From Bacillus sp. UNC438CL73TsuS30 (GTDB taxonomy: Bacteria > Bacillota > Bacilli > Bacillales > Cytobacillaceae), in contig NZ_KI535295.1 in the NCBI RefSeq assembly GCF_000482325.1, positions 483,060-547,059 on the forward strand: 64,000 nt of DNA, written 5' to 3'. Position 1 is the stretch's first letter, and each line of letters begins with the position of its first letter. Below are positions 25,964-36,257 of the stretch, one piece after another. The notes beneath the pieces were generated by a model. The model saw only the letters and a program-made list of their open reading frames with translations. It had not been told where the DNA came from and did not search any database. The translations under genes were made by a program, and so were the position numbers.

Positions 25964-26938
25964 ATGCTAGAGCAAGTTATTTTATTTACTATCATTATGG
26001 CATTTCTAATATCTGTATTGCTTTCTCCCATTTTTATCCCTTTCTTAAGAAGGTTAAAATTTGGACAAAGCATTCGTGAAGAAGGCCCGAAATCGCATCA
26101 AAAGAAAACAGGTACACCGACAATGGGCGGGATAATGATCTTATTCTCGATTATTATTACCACCCTAGTGATGACCGGAAAGTTTTCTGCGCCAACCGTA
26201 AAAACCTATTTACTTTTACTTGTGACATTCGGCTTTGGCTTACTCGGTTTTCTTGATGATTTTATCAAGGTGGTATTAAAGCGAAATTTAGGGTTAACGT
26301 CCAGACAAAAACTTTTGGGACAAATCATTATTTCAGTCATTTTTTATTTTGTTTATAAACAAAATGATTTTCCGACGGAGATTACTTTACCTTTTGGAGA
26401 TTACTCCTTTGATTTAGGTTGGTTCTATGTCTTTTTCATTATTTTTTGGCTTGTCGGTTTTTCCAATGCAGTCAATTTAACGGATGGACTTGATGGGTTA
26501 GTATCGGGTACAGCGGCCATTGCTTTTGGTGCATATGCTGTGCTGGCCTGGAATCAATCTCAGGTAGAAGTGGCGATTTTTTCCGTTGCAATTGTTGGAG
26601 CAGTGTTAGGATTTTTAGTTTTTAATGCGCATCCTGCTAAGGTTTTTATGGGAGATACTGGTTCACTTGCATTAGGCGGGGCGATTGCAGCTATTGCCAT
26701 TTTAACGAAGCTTGAAATTCTGCTCATCATTATTGGCGGCGTATTCGTCATTGAAACCTTATCAGTTATTCTGCAAGTCATTTCTTTTAAAACAACAGGG
26801 AAGCGGATTTTCCGAATGAGTCCATTGCATCACCATTATGAATTAGCCGGCTGGTCTGAATGGCGAGTTGTTGTTACTTTTTGGAGTGTAGGACTAATAT
26901 TAGCGATTCTTGGAATCTATATCGAGGTGTGGTTGTAA
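25964..26938 (+). CDS. mraY: Phospho-N-acetylmuramoyl-pentapeptide transferase MraY
   Basis: MraY transfers phospho-MurNAc-pentapeptide to undecaprenyl phosphate, giving lipid I. The 324-residue length equals the B. subtilis enzyme and about ten membrane helices are visible. Motifs D-D-F-I-K (near 92), N-L-T-D-G-L-D-G-L and the cytoplasmic H-H-H near the C-terminus are all present. ATG 25964 follows AGGAGGGG. Confidence 0.97.
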   Translation: MLEQVILFTIIMAFLISVLLSPIFIPFLRRLKFGQSIREEGPKSHQKKTGTPTMGGIMILFSIIITTLVMTGKFSAPTVKTYLLLLVTFGFGLLGFLDDFIKVVLKRNLGLTSRQKLLGQIIISVIFYFVYKQNDFPTEITLPFGDYSFDLGWFYVFFIIFWLVGFSNAVNLTDGLDGLVSGTAAIAFGAYAVLAWNQSQVEVAIFSVAIVGAVLGFLVFNAHPAKVFMGDTGSLALGGAIAAIAILTKLEILLIIIGGVFVIETLSVILQVISFKTTGKRIFRMSPLHHHYELAGWSEWRVVVTFWSVGLILAILGIYIEVWL

Positions 26939-28291
26939 TTGAAACAGATTGAGACGTATTGTCATAAAAAGATTCTTGTTCTTGGACTTGCAAAAAGCGG
27001 GGTGACCGCTGCTGCACTCTTACATAAGCTTGGGGCATTTGTAACGGTAAATGATCGAAAGCCATTATCGGAAAACCCTGAAGCACGTGGATTGTTGGAA
27101 GAAGGGATCAAAGTTATTTGCGGTGACCATCCTGTAGAGCTTCTTGATGATGGATTTGAACTAATTGTTAAGAACCCGGGAATTCCTTATAACAATCCAA
27201 TCATTGAAGGGGCTCTTGAAAAAGGGATCCCTGTCATTACGGAGGTTGAATTGGCTTACCAAATTTCCGAAGCACCGTTTATTGGGATTACCGGTACAAA
27301 CGGAAAAACGACGACCACAACTCTAGTTTATGAAATGCTGAATGCAGGACAAAAACAGCCGCTGATTGCCGGGAATATTGGAACAGTGGCTTCAGGCGTG
27401 GCAGAAGAGGCGACGAAAGATAATACGATTGTCATCGAGTTATCTTCCTTTCAGTTAATGGGGATTAAGGCATTCACCCCTAAAATTGCAATTATCACAA
27501 ATATTTATGATGCTCATTTGGATTATCATGGCTCGAGGAAAGAATATATAAAGGCAAAAGCAAATATTACAAAAAATCAAACCGAAAATGATTATTTAAT
27601 CGTTAATTACGATCAAGAAGATACGATGGAAATTGCCCGTCAATCCGGGGCTAAAATTATTCCTTTTTCCACTAAAAGTGAACTATCTGAAGGGGCTTAT
27701 CTTAGTGGTGAATGGATTTGTTTTAACGGTGAAAAAGTGATGGAAGTGAAAGATATTGCCCTGCCTGGTGTACATAATCTTGAAAATATATTATCTGCGC
27801 TTGCCGCAGCAAAACTTACCGGGGTGGATAATCTCGCCATTCAAGAAGTACTCAAAACATTTACAGGAGTAAAACATCGTCTGCAATATGTTAGTGAAAT
27901 AAACGGACGTAAATTTTATAACGATTCAAAAGCTACCAATATTTTGGCTACAGTTAATGCATTAGCTGCTTTCAAAACTCCCGTTATTTTATTAGCAGGT
28001 GGTTTGGACAGGGGCAATGAATTTGATGAACTGATTCCCTATTTAAGGAATGTTAAAGCGTTACTAACGTTTGGCCAAACTGCTCCGAAGCTTGAACGTG
28101 TAGCGAAAGAGGCTGGAATAAAAATGATGAAGCGTGTCGATAATGTTGGGGAAGCCGTGCCTGTGGCTTATCAGTATTCCGAATCGGGCGACGTTATTTT
28201 GTTATCTCCTGCATGCGCCAGCTGGGATCAATATAAAACTTTTGAAGTAAGGGGAGACATTTTTATCGAAGCCGTGCATAAGCTTAAGTAA
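26939..28291 (+). CDS. murD: UDP-MurNAc-L-alanine:D-glutamate ligase
   Basis: MurD adds D-Glu to UDP-MurNAc-L-Ala. The 450-residue protein has an N-terminal Rossmann domain (V-L-G-L-A-K-S-G), the ATP loop [11 protein letters not shown] (near 117) and the C-domain motif [11 protein letters not shown] 26939 starts directly after the mraY stop, with GAGGTG inside the mraY end. Confidence 0.96.
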   Translation: MKQIETYCHKKILVLGLAKSGVTAAALLHKLGAFVTVNDRKPLSENPEARGLLEEGIKVICGDHPVELLDDGFELIVKNPGIPYNNPIIEGALEKGIPVITEVELAYQISEAPFIGITGTNGKTTTTTLVYEMLNAGQKQPLIAGNIGTVASGVAEEATKDNTIVIELSSFQLMGIKAFTPKIAIITNIYDAHLDYHGSRKEYIKAKANITKNQTENDYLIVNYDQEDTMEIARQSGAKIIPFSTKSELSEGAYLSGEWICFNGEKVMEVKDIALPGVHNLENILSALAAAKLTGVDNLAIQEVLKTFTGVKHRLQYVSEINGRKFYNDSKATNILATVNALAAFKTPVILLAGGLDRGNEFDELIPYLRNVKALLTFGQTAPKLERVAKEAGIKMMKRVDNVGEAVPVAYQYSESGDVILLSPACASWDQYKTFEVRGDIFIEAVHKLK

Positions 28292-28296
28292 GGGCT

Positions 28297-28350
28297 TGTC
28301 CAAAGGAAAGCGCAAGGCGCCTATCGGCAGCTGCGCTAGACAATCATAGT
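28297..28350. repeat. Possible eroded palindromic repeat
   Basis: GAAAGCGCAAGGCGCC and CTGCGCTAGACAA recall the ends of the 978-1126 family, but most of the element is missing. It lies in the 114-base gap between murD and spoVE. Confidence 0.3.
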
Positions 28351-28405
28351 GTTCTCCACCGAGGTTCGCTATAAGCCCTAAAACTGGTAGTTGAGGTGTT
28401 TAGTG

Positions 28406-29506
28406 GTGCCGACAAAGAGAACAACCCCTGATTTTATTTTGATGATTGTAACCTTCACGCTTCTTGCCATTGGGCTGATAATGGTTTACAGTGCCAGCGC
28501 TGTATGGGCAGAATATAAATTTCATGATTCCTTCTTCTTTGCAAAAAGACAAACCCTATTTGCAGGGGTGGGAATCGCTGCAATGTTTTTCATTATGAAC
28601 ATCAATTATTGGACTTGGAGGACATGGGCAAAAACAATCGTAATTGTTTGTTTTGTTTTATTGGTCCTTGTCTTGATCCCTGGGATTGGTAATGTTCGAA
28701 ATGGTTCAAGAAGCTGGATTGGCGTAGGCGCATTTTCAATTCAGCCATCCGAATTCATGAAGCTGGCAATGATTTCCTTTTTAGCAAAGTACTTATCTGA
28801 ACGGCAGAAATTTATTACTTCCTTTAAAAAAGGGCTTATCCCTTCACTTGGACTTGCATTTATTGCTTTTGCCATGATTATGCTCCAGCCCGATCTTGGG
28901 ACGGGGACAGTAATGATAGGAACTTGTGTGGTGATGATTTTTGTTGCTGGTGCCCGAATTAGTCACTTTACGTTTTTAGGACTACTGGGGGTTGCCGGAT
29001 TCGTTGGGTTGATTGCTTCGGCCCCTTATCGTATTAAGCGGATTACCTCTTTCCTTGATCCTTGGTCTGACCCGCTTGGAAGTGGTTTTCAAATCATCCA
29101 ATCGCTGCTTGCGATTGGTCCAGGTGGTTTGTTTGGATTGGGTCTTGGTCAAAGCCGGCAAAAGTTTTTCTACCTGCCGGAACCGCAAACGGACTTTATC
29201 TTTGCGATTCTTTCTGAAGAGCTCGGATTTATCGGCGGCTCATTTATCCTATTGCTGTTTGCATTGCTCCTCTGGAGGGGGATTCGAATCGCACTGGGTG
29301 CTCCGGACTTGTACGGAAGCTTCCTAGCCGTAGGAATTATTGCAATGGTTGCGATTCAAGTCATGATCAATATCGGCGTAGTCACAGGACTGATGCCGGT
29401 TACGGGTATTACACTGCCATTTTTAAGCTACGGAGGGTCATCGCTGACCTTAATGTTAATGGCTATTGGTGTTCTATTAAATATTAGCCGTTATTCAAGA
29501 TATTAA
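28406..29506 (+). CDS. spoVE: SpoVE, SEDS-family sporulation glycosyltransferase
   Basis: SpoVE polymerises lipid II for the spore cortex with SpoVD. The 366-residue length equals B. subtilis SpoVE. About ten membrane helices are visible, with the FtsW/RodA signature near the C-terminus (G-x-x-P-x-T-G-I-T-L-P-F-L-S-Y-G-G-S-S) and a D-P-W-S-D-P-L-G-S-G-F-Q loop. GTG 28406 follows GAGGTG at 7 bases; GTG 28403 is the alternative. Confidence 0.93.
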   Translation: MPTKRTTPDFILMIVTFTLLAIGLIMVYSASAVWAEYKFHDSFFFAKRQTLFAGVGIAAMFFIMNINYWTWRTWAKTIVIVCFVLLVLVLIPGIGNVRNGSRSWIGVGAFSIQPSEFMKLAMISFLAKYLSERQKFITSFKKGLIPSLGLAFIAFAMIMLQPDLGTGTVMIGTCVVMIFVAGARISHFTFLGLLGVAGFVGLIASAPYRIKRITSFLDPWSDPLGSGFQIIQSLLAIGPGGLFGLGLGQSRQKFFYLPEPQTDFIFAILSEELGFIGGSFILLLFALLLWRGIRIALGAPDLYGSFLAVGIIAMVAIQVMINIGVVTGLMPVTGITLPFLSYGGSSLTLMLMAIGVLLNISRYSRY

Positions 29507-29513
29507 TTAGTTG

Positions 29514-29540
29514 CCCTGTTTTAATAACAGGGTATTTTTC
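29514..29540 (+). terminator. Terminator of spoVE
   Basis: Perfect 7-bp stem CCCTGTT/AACAGGG with 5-nt loop, then TATTTTT. Confidence 0.8.
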
Positions 29541-29577
29541 ACTATAAGGCAACTATGCCCCTATCTTCACCTGACGG

Positions 29578-29602
29578 CTCGCCAATCGGCGAGTTTTCTT
29601 TA
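29578..29602 (+). terminator. Second terminator-like hairpin before murG
   Basis: CTCGCC/GGCGAG with a 4-nt loop is followed by TTTTCTTT. With the previous hairpin it insulates murG from spoVE. Confidence 0.6.
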
Positions 29603-29704
29603 CATTTACATAACATTCTTTTATCAATGACTTTATTTTATAGATTTTTATAGTAGAATGAGGAAGGTAATTACGTAGGCAGCAATTATTAATGAGGTGT
29701 ATTT

Positions 29705-30793
29705 ATGAAGATAGTTGTCAGCGGAGGCGGAACGGGAGGACATATTTATCCTGCTCTTGCCCTTATAAGAGAAATTCAAAAACAGACAAAAGATGCGGAA
29801 TTCTTATACATAGGAACGAAAAATGGTTTAGAGAGCAATCTTGTCCCAAGAGAAAAAATTCCTTTTAAATCGATTCATATTACCGGGTTTCGGAGAAAAA
29901 TCTCCTTTGAAAATATTAAAACAATTTTTCGATTTTTCAAAGGAACACGAGATAGCAAAAAGATCTTGAAAGAGTTTAAACCGGACGTTGTGATTGGAAC
30001 GGGAGGCTATGTTTGCGGTCCCGTCGTATATGCTGCCGCAAAACTTGGAATTCCCTCCATTATTCATGAACAAAACAGCGTTCCAGGTTTGACCAATAAG
30101 TTTCTAAGCCGTTATGTGAATAAAATTGCCATTTGCTTTCAGGAAGCGAAAGAATATTTTCCTATAGATAAGGTTGTTTTCACCGGCAATCCCCGGGCAT
30201 CAGAAGTGATTGGCCAAGATGGGGTGAAGGGAAGATTATCAGCCGGCTTAAGTGCAACCGCTCCTTCCGTACTTATTTTTGGTGGAAGCCGTGGGGCTAA
30301 ACCAATTAATGATGCGGTTGTAAAAGCATTATCTGAATTTGGCAGTAAATCATATCAGGTTTTGTATATAACCGGTGATGTGCATTTTGAGGATGTTAAA
30401 AAAGAAGTGGAGTTAATCGGTAATCCAAGTAATGTCATCATTAAGCCGTTTATTCATAATATGCCCGAAGTACTCTCGGGAATTGATTTAGTAGTATCAA
30501 GGGCAGGGGCTACCACGTTAGCAGAGCTTACTTCACTTGGGATTCCAAGCATTCTTGTCCCAAGTCCATATGTTACCAATAATCATCAGGAAAAGAATGC
30601 AAGGTCATTGAGCGAAAATGGTGCAGCAAAAATATTGCTAGAAAAAGATTTGAATAACAAAAGTCTTGTTGGAAGCATTGACCAAATTTTATTAAACAAG
30701 GAAAAACTGAAAGACATGAAGGCCAAAGCGAAGAAAATCGGCGTTCCAGATTCCGCCAACAGACTTTATGATTTAATAAAAAGTTTGAGCTAG
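29705..30793 (+). CDS. murG: UDP-GlcNAc:lipid I N-acetylglucosaminyltransferase MurG
   Basis: MurG converts lipid I to lipid II at the inner face of the membrane. The 362-residue GT-B protein has the N-terminal G-G-T-G-G-H glycine loop (residues 8-13), H-E-Q-N-S-V-P-G near 125, and the UDP-sugar site [11 protein letters not shown] near 262. GAGGTG precedes the ATG. It lies apart from murB because of a repeat inserted downstream. Confidence 0.97.
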   Translation: MKIVVSGGGTGGHIYPALALIREIQKQTKDAEFLYIGTKNGLESNLVPREKIPFKSIHITGFRRKISFENIKTIFRFFKGTRDSKKILKEFKPDVVIGTGGYVCGPVVYAAAKLGIPSIIHEQNSVPGLTNKFLSRYVNKIAICFQEAKEYFPIDKVVFTGNPRASEVIGQDGVKGRLSAGLSATAPSVLIFGGSRGAKPINDAVVKALSEFGSKSYQVLYITGDVHFEDVKKEVELIGNPSNVIIKPFIHNMPEVLSGIDLVVSRAGATTLAELTSLGIPSILVPSPYVTNNHQEKNARSLSENGAAKILLEKDLNNKSLVGSIDQILLNKEKLKDMKAKAKKIGVPDSANRLYDLIKSLS

Positions 30794-30811
30794 AGACCAT
30801 GGTTTATTAAT

Positions 30812-30924
30812 TGGAGCGGAAGGCACGAGACTCCTGCGGGAGTACGGAACTGGGGAGACCCCGCAGGCGCTTCAGCGCCGAGGAGGCTCCCCGGAACGCC
30901 CGCGGAAAGCGAGCGCCTTGAGCG
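30812..30924. repeat. Interspersed GC-rich repeat, second family
   Basis: This 113-base block between murG and murB starts GGAGCGGAAGGCACGAGAC and ends GCGAGCGCCTTGAGCG. It is about two thirds G+C, against A+T-rich flanks. It contains nested inverted pairs (GGCGC/GCGCC, GGGGAG/CTCCCC, CTCC/GGAG). It resembles a dispersed intergenic element common in Bacillaceae; that is from memory. No coding potential. Confidence 0.75.
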
Positions 30925-31034
30925 TAAATGAGGTTACACAACTATAAAAAAACTTACAAACGAAAAACTAAGGTAGCCCAAATTCACTTTAAGCATAAAT
31001 TGTATAAAAAGGTTTAGAAAGTCAGGGTGATTAA

Positions 31035-31943
31035 GTGGACGAAATAATTAAACAATTGAAGGAATTAAACATTGGAAAAGTGAAACAAAACGAGCTGCTG
31101 GCAAACCATACCACCATCAAAATAGGCGGCCCAGCCGATTTATTCATTGAACCTTCTTCAACTGAAAATTTAATAAAAGTAATGGAATTAGTCCGTAAGC
31201 ATCAATTCCCATGGAGGGCAATCGGTCGTGGTTCCAATCTTTTAGTTTCTGATAAGGGAATTGAAGGTGTGGTAATTAAACTAGGTACCGGCTTAGATCA
31301 ACTTACTGTTAAGGATTCTGAAATAAGAGTCGGCGGCGGCTATTCACTTGTAAGCTTAGCTACAAAAATTAGTAAAATGGGTTTAACGGGCCTTGAATTT
31401 GCGAGTGGAATTCCAGGTTCTGTCGGCGGGGCAGTATATATGAATGCAGGAGCACATGGATCGGACATTAGTAAAATATTATCGAAAGCCCTCATTCTTT
31501 TCGAAAATGGAACAATGGAATGGCTCTCAAACGAAGAAATGGAATTTACCTATCGAACTTCTGTATTACAACAGAAACGTCCGGGAATTGTGGTCGAGGC
31601 TGTCTTTCAACTTGAATCTGGAGAAAAAACAAGCATTGTTTCACAGATGCAAAAAAATAAGGATTACCGAAAAGAAACGCAGCCATGGAATTTTCCTTGC
31701 GCGGGAAGTATTTTTCGGAATCCTCTTCCAAACTATGCCGGAAAGTTAATCGAAGTAGCTGGATTAAAGGGGCATAGCATTGGCGGGGCCAAAATCTCAG
31801 AAATGCATGGCAATTTTATTGTCAATGCTGGAAATGCAACAGCTGGTGATGTCCTTGCTTTAATACAATATGTAAAGGACACGATTTATAGCTTATATGA
31901 AGTTAAAATGGAAACAGAAGTAGAAATCATTGGCCGAAAATAG
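31035..31943 (+). CDS. murB: UDP-N-acetylenolpyruvoylglucosamine reductase
   Basis: MurB reduces UDP-GlcNAc-enolpyruvate to UDP-MurNAc with NADPH and FAD. The 302-residue protein has FAD-binding segments (T-T-x-K-I-G-G-P-A-D, G-x-G-S-N-L-L) and the active-site Ser in C-A-G-S-I-F-R-N-P near 229. The start is GTG after AGGGTGA. As in B. subtilis it lies between murG and divIB. Confidence 0.96.
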   Translation: MDEIIKQLKELNIGKVKQNELLANHTTIKIGGPADLFIEPSSTENLIKVMELVRKHQFPWRAIGRGSNLLVSDKGIEGVVIKLGTGLDQLTVKDSEIRVGGGYSLVSLATKISKMGLTGLEFASGIPGSVGGAVYMNAGAHGSDISKILSKALILFENGTMEWLSNEEMEFTYRTSVLQQKRPGIVVEAVFQLESGEKTSIVSQMQKNKDYRKETQPWNFPCAGSIFRNPLPNYAGKLIEVAGLKGHSIGGAKISEMHGNFIVNAGNATAGDVLALIQYVKDTIYSLYEVKMETEVEIIGRK

Positions 31944-32064
31944 AAAAAATGGTATTTTAAATACCAAAATTTATTGCGATTTTCTAACGTTAATTTTTCG
32001 TCCGAATGACAAATATTGTGATATAATTACTAATCATAAATAAAAAAACGGAAGAAAATGAATG

Positions 32065-32097
32065 ACGGCATGATTATTCGTGCCGTTGTTTTCACTT
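32065..32097 (+). terminator. Terminator between murB and divIB
   Basis: ACGGCATGA pairs with TCGTGCCGT (one G-T pair, 4-nt loop), followed by TGTTTTC. A weaker AT-rich hairpin precedes it right after murB. Confidence 0.65.
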
Positions 32098-32173
32098 TAA
32101 AAAGCAAATTGGAAATTTTTTAAGCTATTTTTGGGGACAAGCTTAATGTTGTTCTTTTGACGGGGGGAAAGGA

Positions 32174-32947
32174 ATGGATAAAGGTAAAATTGTTGCTTTA
32201 GAGGACAGAATACCTAAGTTAAAAGAGCAAAGACGGCGAAAAGCAAACAGAAGGCTAATTCTTCTGCTTCTTCTGTTTTTTACATTCATTGCAGCTATTG
32301 CCTATATGCAATCACCATTAAGCCATGTTAAACGGATTGCTGTGATAGGAAATGATTTATATTCCAGTCAGGAAATTATCAAAAAAACTGGGGTCACGAA
32401 AAATACGAATATTTGGAAGGTTAAGAGCAAAGAGATTTCTCAAAAATTAAAGGAACTTTCAGAGGTTAAAAAGGCAGAAGTTAAGATTCAATGGCCCAAC
32501 ACTATTATGATTACCATCCAAGAGCATAAACGAATTGCCTACCTGAAAAAAGACGGCTCCTATTATCCTGTTATGGAAAATGGGGAAATACTTACGGAGA
32601 AATCGTTTAAAGAAATTCCGAGTAATTCTCCCATTCTGTTTGATTTTGAGGAAGGCGCTGTCTTAAATGAAATGGTTGATGGACTAAAAAGTCTTCCCGC
32701 TGAAATTGTAAATTCCATATCTGAGATTCACTATACTCCGAAAAAAACAGACAAATATCATATCTCCTTATTTATGAATGATGGTTTCGAAGTGAGTGCA
32801 ACCTTAAGAAGCTTTTCAGAAAAAATGGTTCATTATCCTTCAATCGTCAGCCAATTAGACCCAAATAAAAAAGGTGTGATTGACTTAGAAGTAGGCTCTT
32901 ATTTCAAGGCATATGATACAAAGACGGAGGAACAAAAAGGTGGGTAG
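32174..32947 (+). CDS. divIB: Cell division protein DivIB (FtsQ)
   Basis: The 257-residue bitopic protein has a basic cytoplasmic tail, one membrane helix (about residues 27-44), an extracellular POTRA domain (about 50-118, V-K-R-I-A-V-I-G-N) and a beta domain. It joins FtsL and DivIC at the divisome and is also needed for engulfment septa. GGGGGGAAAGG precedes the ATG. ylxW overlaps its 3' end by 8 bases. Confidence 0.92.
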   Translation: MDKGKIVALEDRIPKLKEQRRRKANRRLILLLLLFFTFIAAIAYMQSPLSHVKRIAVIGNDLYSSQEIIKKTGVTKNTNIWKVKSKEISQKLKELSEVKKAEVKIQWPNTIMITIQEHKRIAYLKKDGSYYPVMENGEILTEKSFKEIPSNSPILFDFEEGAVLNEMVDGLKSLPAEIVNSISEIHYTPKKTDKYHISLFMNDGFEVSATLRSFSEKMVHYPSIVSQLDPNKKGVIDLEVGSYFKAYDTKTEEQKGG

Positions 32948-33650
32948 GAGAAAGGTCAAGGGGAATCACGTAATCTTGTCCCTTGTGTGTTTGGTGCTTG
33001 GGTATCTGATTGCCTTTTCCTATCATTTAACTCAAAGAGAACACATGAGTGATACGAAGAGGCTTTCAGACCAACAATGGGAGAAAACCCTTGATTTAAG
33101 GAACCAGTTGAATGCACAAAAGGAAACAAACAGAAAACTTGAAAAAGAATTAGCGAAAAAGCAAAATATGGTTTTCGAAAATGAAAAGGACCTTTCGAAG
33201 GAAGCCCAGGTCTTTTATAACCTTGCAGAGGATGCGGAGAAATACCGGATGTTTTTAGGAAAGGTAAAGGTAAAGGGCAGAGGGGTCAAAGTGACTCTGG
33301 CGGATGGTGCCTATGATCCTAAAGTGGTCAATGTTAATAATTATTTAGTACATGAATTCCATGTATTTAAAGTTATAAATGAATTATATATTTCCGGTGC
33401 AGCGGCTATTGCCATCAATGGCCAAAGGCTGACAAGTCATTCCTACATTAATTGCAATGGTCCTGTCATTACTGTTGATGGTGTGCAGCATCCGGCACCA
33501 TTTATAATAACGGCAATAGGAGACCCCGATGTTCTAACTGCTGCATTAAATCTTACCGGAGGGGTAAAGGATCAGCTTGTAAATGATAATATTGTTTTTA
33601 GCCTTGAACAAGAAAATGAAATAACTCTAAATCCTATTCTAGGGAATTAG
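32940..33650 (+). CDS. ylxW: YlxW, DUF881 family division-cluster protein
   Basis: The 236-residue protein has a basic N-terminus, one membrane helix (about 11-29), a coiled coil (about 45-80) and an extracellular DUF881 domain (about 100-230) with A-I-A-I-N-G-Q-R and G-D-P-D-V-L. Function is not established. GTG 32940 follows GGAGG at 9 bases, inside the end of divIB; the frame is open to 32913. It and ylxX are tandem paralogues. Confidence 0.87.
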   Translation: MGRRKVKGNHVILSLVCLVLGYLIAFSYHLTQREHMSDTKRLSDQQWEKTLDLRNQLNAQKETNRKLEKELAKKQNMVFENEKDLSKEAQVFYNLAEDAEKYRMFLGKVKVKGRGVKVTLADGAYDPKVVNVNNYLVHEFHVFKVINELYISGAAAIAINGQRLTSHSYINCNGPVITVDGVQHPAPFIITAIGDPDVLTAALNLTGGVKDQLVNDNIVFSLEQENEITLNPILGN

Positions 33651-33702
33651 GAGATGAAAACGATGTCCACATTTTAATATATTAAAAGGTTAGGTGAAAA
33701 AA

Positions 33703-34443
33703 GTGGACAAACCGAATAAAAACTTAAGCTTTACCTTGATTACCGCCATCATCGGTTTTATGATTGCGATTCAATTTCAAACGATTAAAAAACCGGTTGA
33801 TCGTGATACACGGGATATATGGGAGATTCGTGAAGCCTTGTTAAAGGAAAAGGAATTGCAGTCGACTCTTTTAAGTGAAATTCGTTCAAATGAGGAAAAA
33901 TTGACCGCATATGAGTCGAAACGGAAGAAGGGTAAGGAGCAGGCGCTGAAAGATACATTAAATGAGTTAAAGATTGAAGCCGGGTTAACAAAGGTAACAG
34001 GCCCTGGAATTATCTTGAAAATCGAACCCGCGCTTGAGGAAATTGAATTAGGGGCATCTGTAACCCAGGAAGTTTCTCCGGATCTTTTAGAAAGATTGCT
34101 AAATGAATTAAATATGTATGAAGCCAAATATGTCTCAATTGATGGACAAAGAGTGATTAATACTACCGTTATTCGTGATATTAATGCCCAAACGAAAATT
34201 GATGGACATACCATTAAAAGCCTGCCAATAGAGGTAAAGGTGGTCGCAGACAGTATCGATACTGCAGAAAAATTGTATAATCGAATGAAGGTTTCAAAGT
34301 CTATTGAAGAGTTTTACATTGAAAATTTACGATTAACTGTATCTTCACCCAAAACAAAAGTGACGGTTCCCTCCTATGAAAATCCAATTCGTATTCGTTA
34401 TATGGAGCCGGTTAAAGGAAATGAAGGAGGAGGCAATAAGTAA
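33703..34443 (+). CDS. ylxX: YlxX, DUF881 family division-cluster protein
   Basis: This second DUF881 protein (246 residues) has one N-terminal membrane helix (about 9-25), a coiled coil (about 40-80) and the DUF881 domain with Y-V-S-I-D-G-Q-R-V-I. It aligns with YlxW over its length, which points to a local duplication shared with B. subtilis. GTG 33703 follows AGGTGA; GTG 33694 is also in frame. Its stop overlaps the sbp start by one base. Confidence 0.87.
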   Translation: MDKPNKNLSFTLITAIIGFMIAIQFQTIKKPVDRDTRDIWEIREALLKEKELQSTLLSEIRSNEEKLTAYESKRKKGKEQALKDTLNELKIEAGLTKVTGPGIILKIEPALEEIELGASVTQEVSPDLLERLLNELNMYEAKYVSIDGQRVINTTVIRDINAQTKIDGHTIKSLPIEVKVVADSIDTAEKLYNRMKVSKSIEEFYIENLRLTVSSPKTKVTVPSYENPIRIRYMEPVKGNEGGGNK

Positions 34444-34805
34444 TGTGGCTTCCCATACTTGGATTAATCATTGGGGCGGTTCTCGGGTTGTTTACTGATA
34501 TTCGAATTCCCGAAGAATATTCAAATTATTTATCGATTGCTGTGCTGGCTGCACTGGACACTTTGTTTGGGGGAATTCGAGCAAATCTGCAAAATATTTA
34601 CGATGAAAAAGTATTTGTATCAGGCTTCTTTTTTAATATCATCCTTGCAGCAAGTTTAGCTTTTCTAGGTGTCCATCTTGGTGTAGACTTGTATTTAGCG
34701 GCAGTGTTTGCATTTGGAGTCAGATTGTTTCAAAATATTGCTGTCATTCGACGAATTTTAATAGCAAAATGGTCATCTAGCAAAGAAAAATTAGAAAAAA
34801 ATTGA
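34443..34805 (+). CDS. sbp: Small basic membrane protein Sbp (DUF1290)
   Basis: The 120-residue protein has three or four hydrophobic segments and a basic C-terminal tail. It matches Sbp, conserved between ylxX and ftsA. No function has been demonstrated. The ATG overlaps the ylxX stop (TAATG), so it is translationally coupled. Confidence 0.88.
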   Translation: MWLPILGLIIGAVLGLFTDIRIPEEYSNYLSIAVLAALDTLFGGIRANLQNIYDEKVFVSGFFFNIILAASLAFLGVHLGVDLYLAAVFAFGVRLFQNIAVIRRILIAKWSSSKEKLEKN

Positions 34806-34829
34806 TGGATTTTAAAGGGAATCATTTAG

Positions 34830-34858
34830 TTGTGACGAATAATTTTATAAGATATGTA
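34830..34858 (+). promoter_or_regulatory. Possible SigA promoter of ftsA-ftsZ
   Basis: TTGTGA (34830-34835) and TATGTA (34853-34858) are 17 bp apart, in the 122-base gap before ftsA. B. subtilis ftsAZ also has local promoters. I did not find a convincing SigH site. Confidence 0.45.
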
Positions 34859-34927
34859 TAGGAAACTTTTTTTGAACAAAATAAAATTGTTGTTCGACTG
34901 AAGGAATGCTAAAGGAGGTGCCAAAGA

Positions 34928-36217
34928 ATGAACAGCAATGAAATATATGTTAGTCTTGACATCGGTACATCCAGTGTAAAAGTTATCATTGGTGAAATGG
35001 TCAATGACTCATTAAATATAATTGGTGTTGGTAATGTAAAATCGGAAGGTTTACGTAAAGGATCAATTGTAGATATAGACGAAACCGTTCATTCAATAAA
35101 GAGAGCGATAGAGCAGGCAGAAAGAATGATTGGAATGGAAATTAGACAAGTCATTGTCGGAATAACGGGGAATCATGTCATGTTGCAGCCATGTCATGGC
35201 GTTGTAGCCGTTTCCAGTCCGAATCGGGAAATTACCAATGATGATGTACTAAGGGTGATTGACGCGGCCCAAGTCGTTTCCATTCCGCCTGAAAGAGAAA
35301 TTATCGGGGTAGTCTCCAAACAATTTATCGTTGATGGACTTGATGAAATCAATGATCCGCGCGGTATGATTGGGGTTCGTTTAGAAATGGAAGGGACCAT
35401 CATAACAGGGTCTAAAACCATTTTGCACAATACACTCAGATGTGTTGAGAAGGCAGGTTTAGAGATTCTTGACATAACCCTTCAGCCGCTTGCTGCGGGT
35501 TCATTTGCCTTATCAAAGGATGAAAAAAATCTTGGGGTGGCCTTGATTGATCTTGGCGGCGGTTCTACCACCCTGGCAGTTTTTGAACAGGGTTATTTAA
35601 AATCAACCAGTGTCTTGCCGGTTGGTGGAGATCATATTACAAATGATCTTTCAAAGGTTTTATGCACCTCTACGGAGGATGCCGAAAAAATAAAGATTAA
35701 ACATGGACATGCTTTCTATGATGAAGCTTCAGAGGATGAAGTATTCAGTGTTCCGATAATCGGAAGCGATCAGCATCAACAATTCAACCAACTTGAAATT
35801 TCTGACATAATCGAAGCAAGATTAGAAGAAATCTTTGACTTGATTTTACATGAAATGAAACGAAAAGGCTTTAATGATTTGCCTGGAGGGTATGTGTTGA
35901 CCGGCGGAATCGCAAATATGCAAGGAGTGCTGGAGCTTGCCCAGGTGATATTGCAAAATAGAGTTCGCATAGCTATACCTGATTATATTGGAGTAAGAGA
36001 GCCTCAATATACAACAGCGGTTGGTCTAATCAAATATGCTTACAAGAATGCTAGATTACCAGGGGGTACTGTTGCTGCACCATCGCCAGTTTCGGAACCG
36101 ATCGAAAAGAAAGTCCCAAAACAACAACAACAACAGCCAAAAGCAAAGGTAGAAAAGCAACCAGAAGAAAAGATGTCATCAAAAGTTAAAAAAATCCTTG
36201 GTTACTTTTTCGAATAA
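34928..36217 (+). CDS. ftsA: Cell division protein FtsA
   Basis: FtsA is an actin-like ATPase that tethers FtsZ to the membrane. The 429-residue protein has the phosphate-1 loop D-I-G-T-S-S-V-K (residues 9-16), D-L-G-G-G-S-T-T near 207 and G-G-I-A-N-M near 334. It ends in an amphipathic membrane-targeting helix (V-K-K-I-L-G-Y-F-F). A Gln-rich linker (five Q in a row near 398) precedes the helix. AGGAGGTG lies before the ATG. ftsZ follows after 40 bases. Confidence 0.97.
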   Translation: MNSNEIYVSLDIGTSSVKVIIGEMVNDSLNIIGVGNVKSEGLRKGSIVDIDETVHSIKRAIEQAERMIGMEIRQVIVGITGNHVMLQPCHGVVAVSSPNREITNDDVLRVIDAAQVVSIPPEREIIGVVSKQFIVDGLDEINDPRGMIGVRLEMEGTIITGSKTILHNTLRCVEKAGLEILDITLQPLAAGSFALSKDEKNLGVALIDLGGGSTTLAVFEQGYLKSTSVLPVGGDHITNDLSKVLCTSTEDAEKIKIKHGHAFYDEASEDEVFSVPIIGSDQHQQFNQLEISDIIEARLEEIFDLILHEMKRKGFNDLPGGYVLTGGIANMQGVLELAQVILQNRVRIAIPDYIGVREPQYTTAVGLIKYAYKNARLPGGTVAAPSPVSEPIEKKVPKQQQQQPKAKVEKQPEEKMSSKVKKILGYFFE

Positions 36218-36257
36218 GCATACGAAAAGGAAAATCGACGAATTAGGAGGATTTGTC

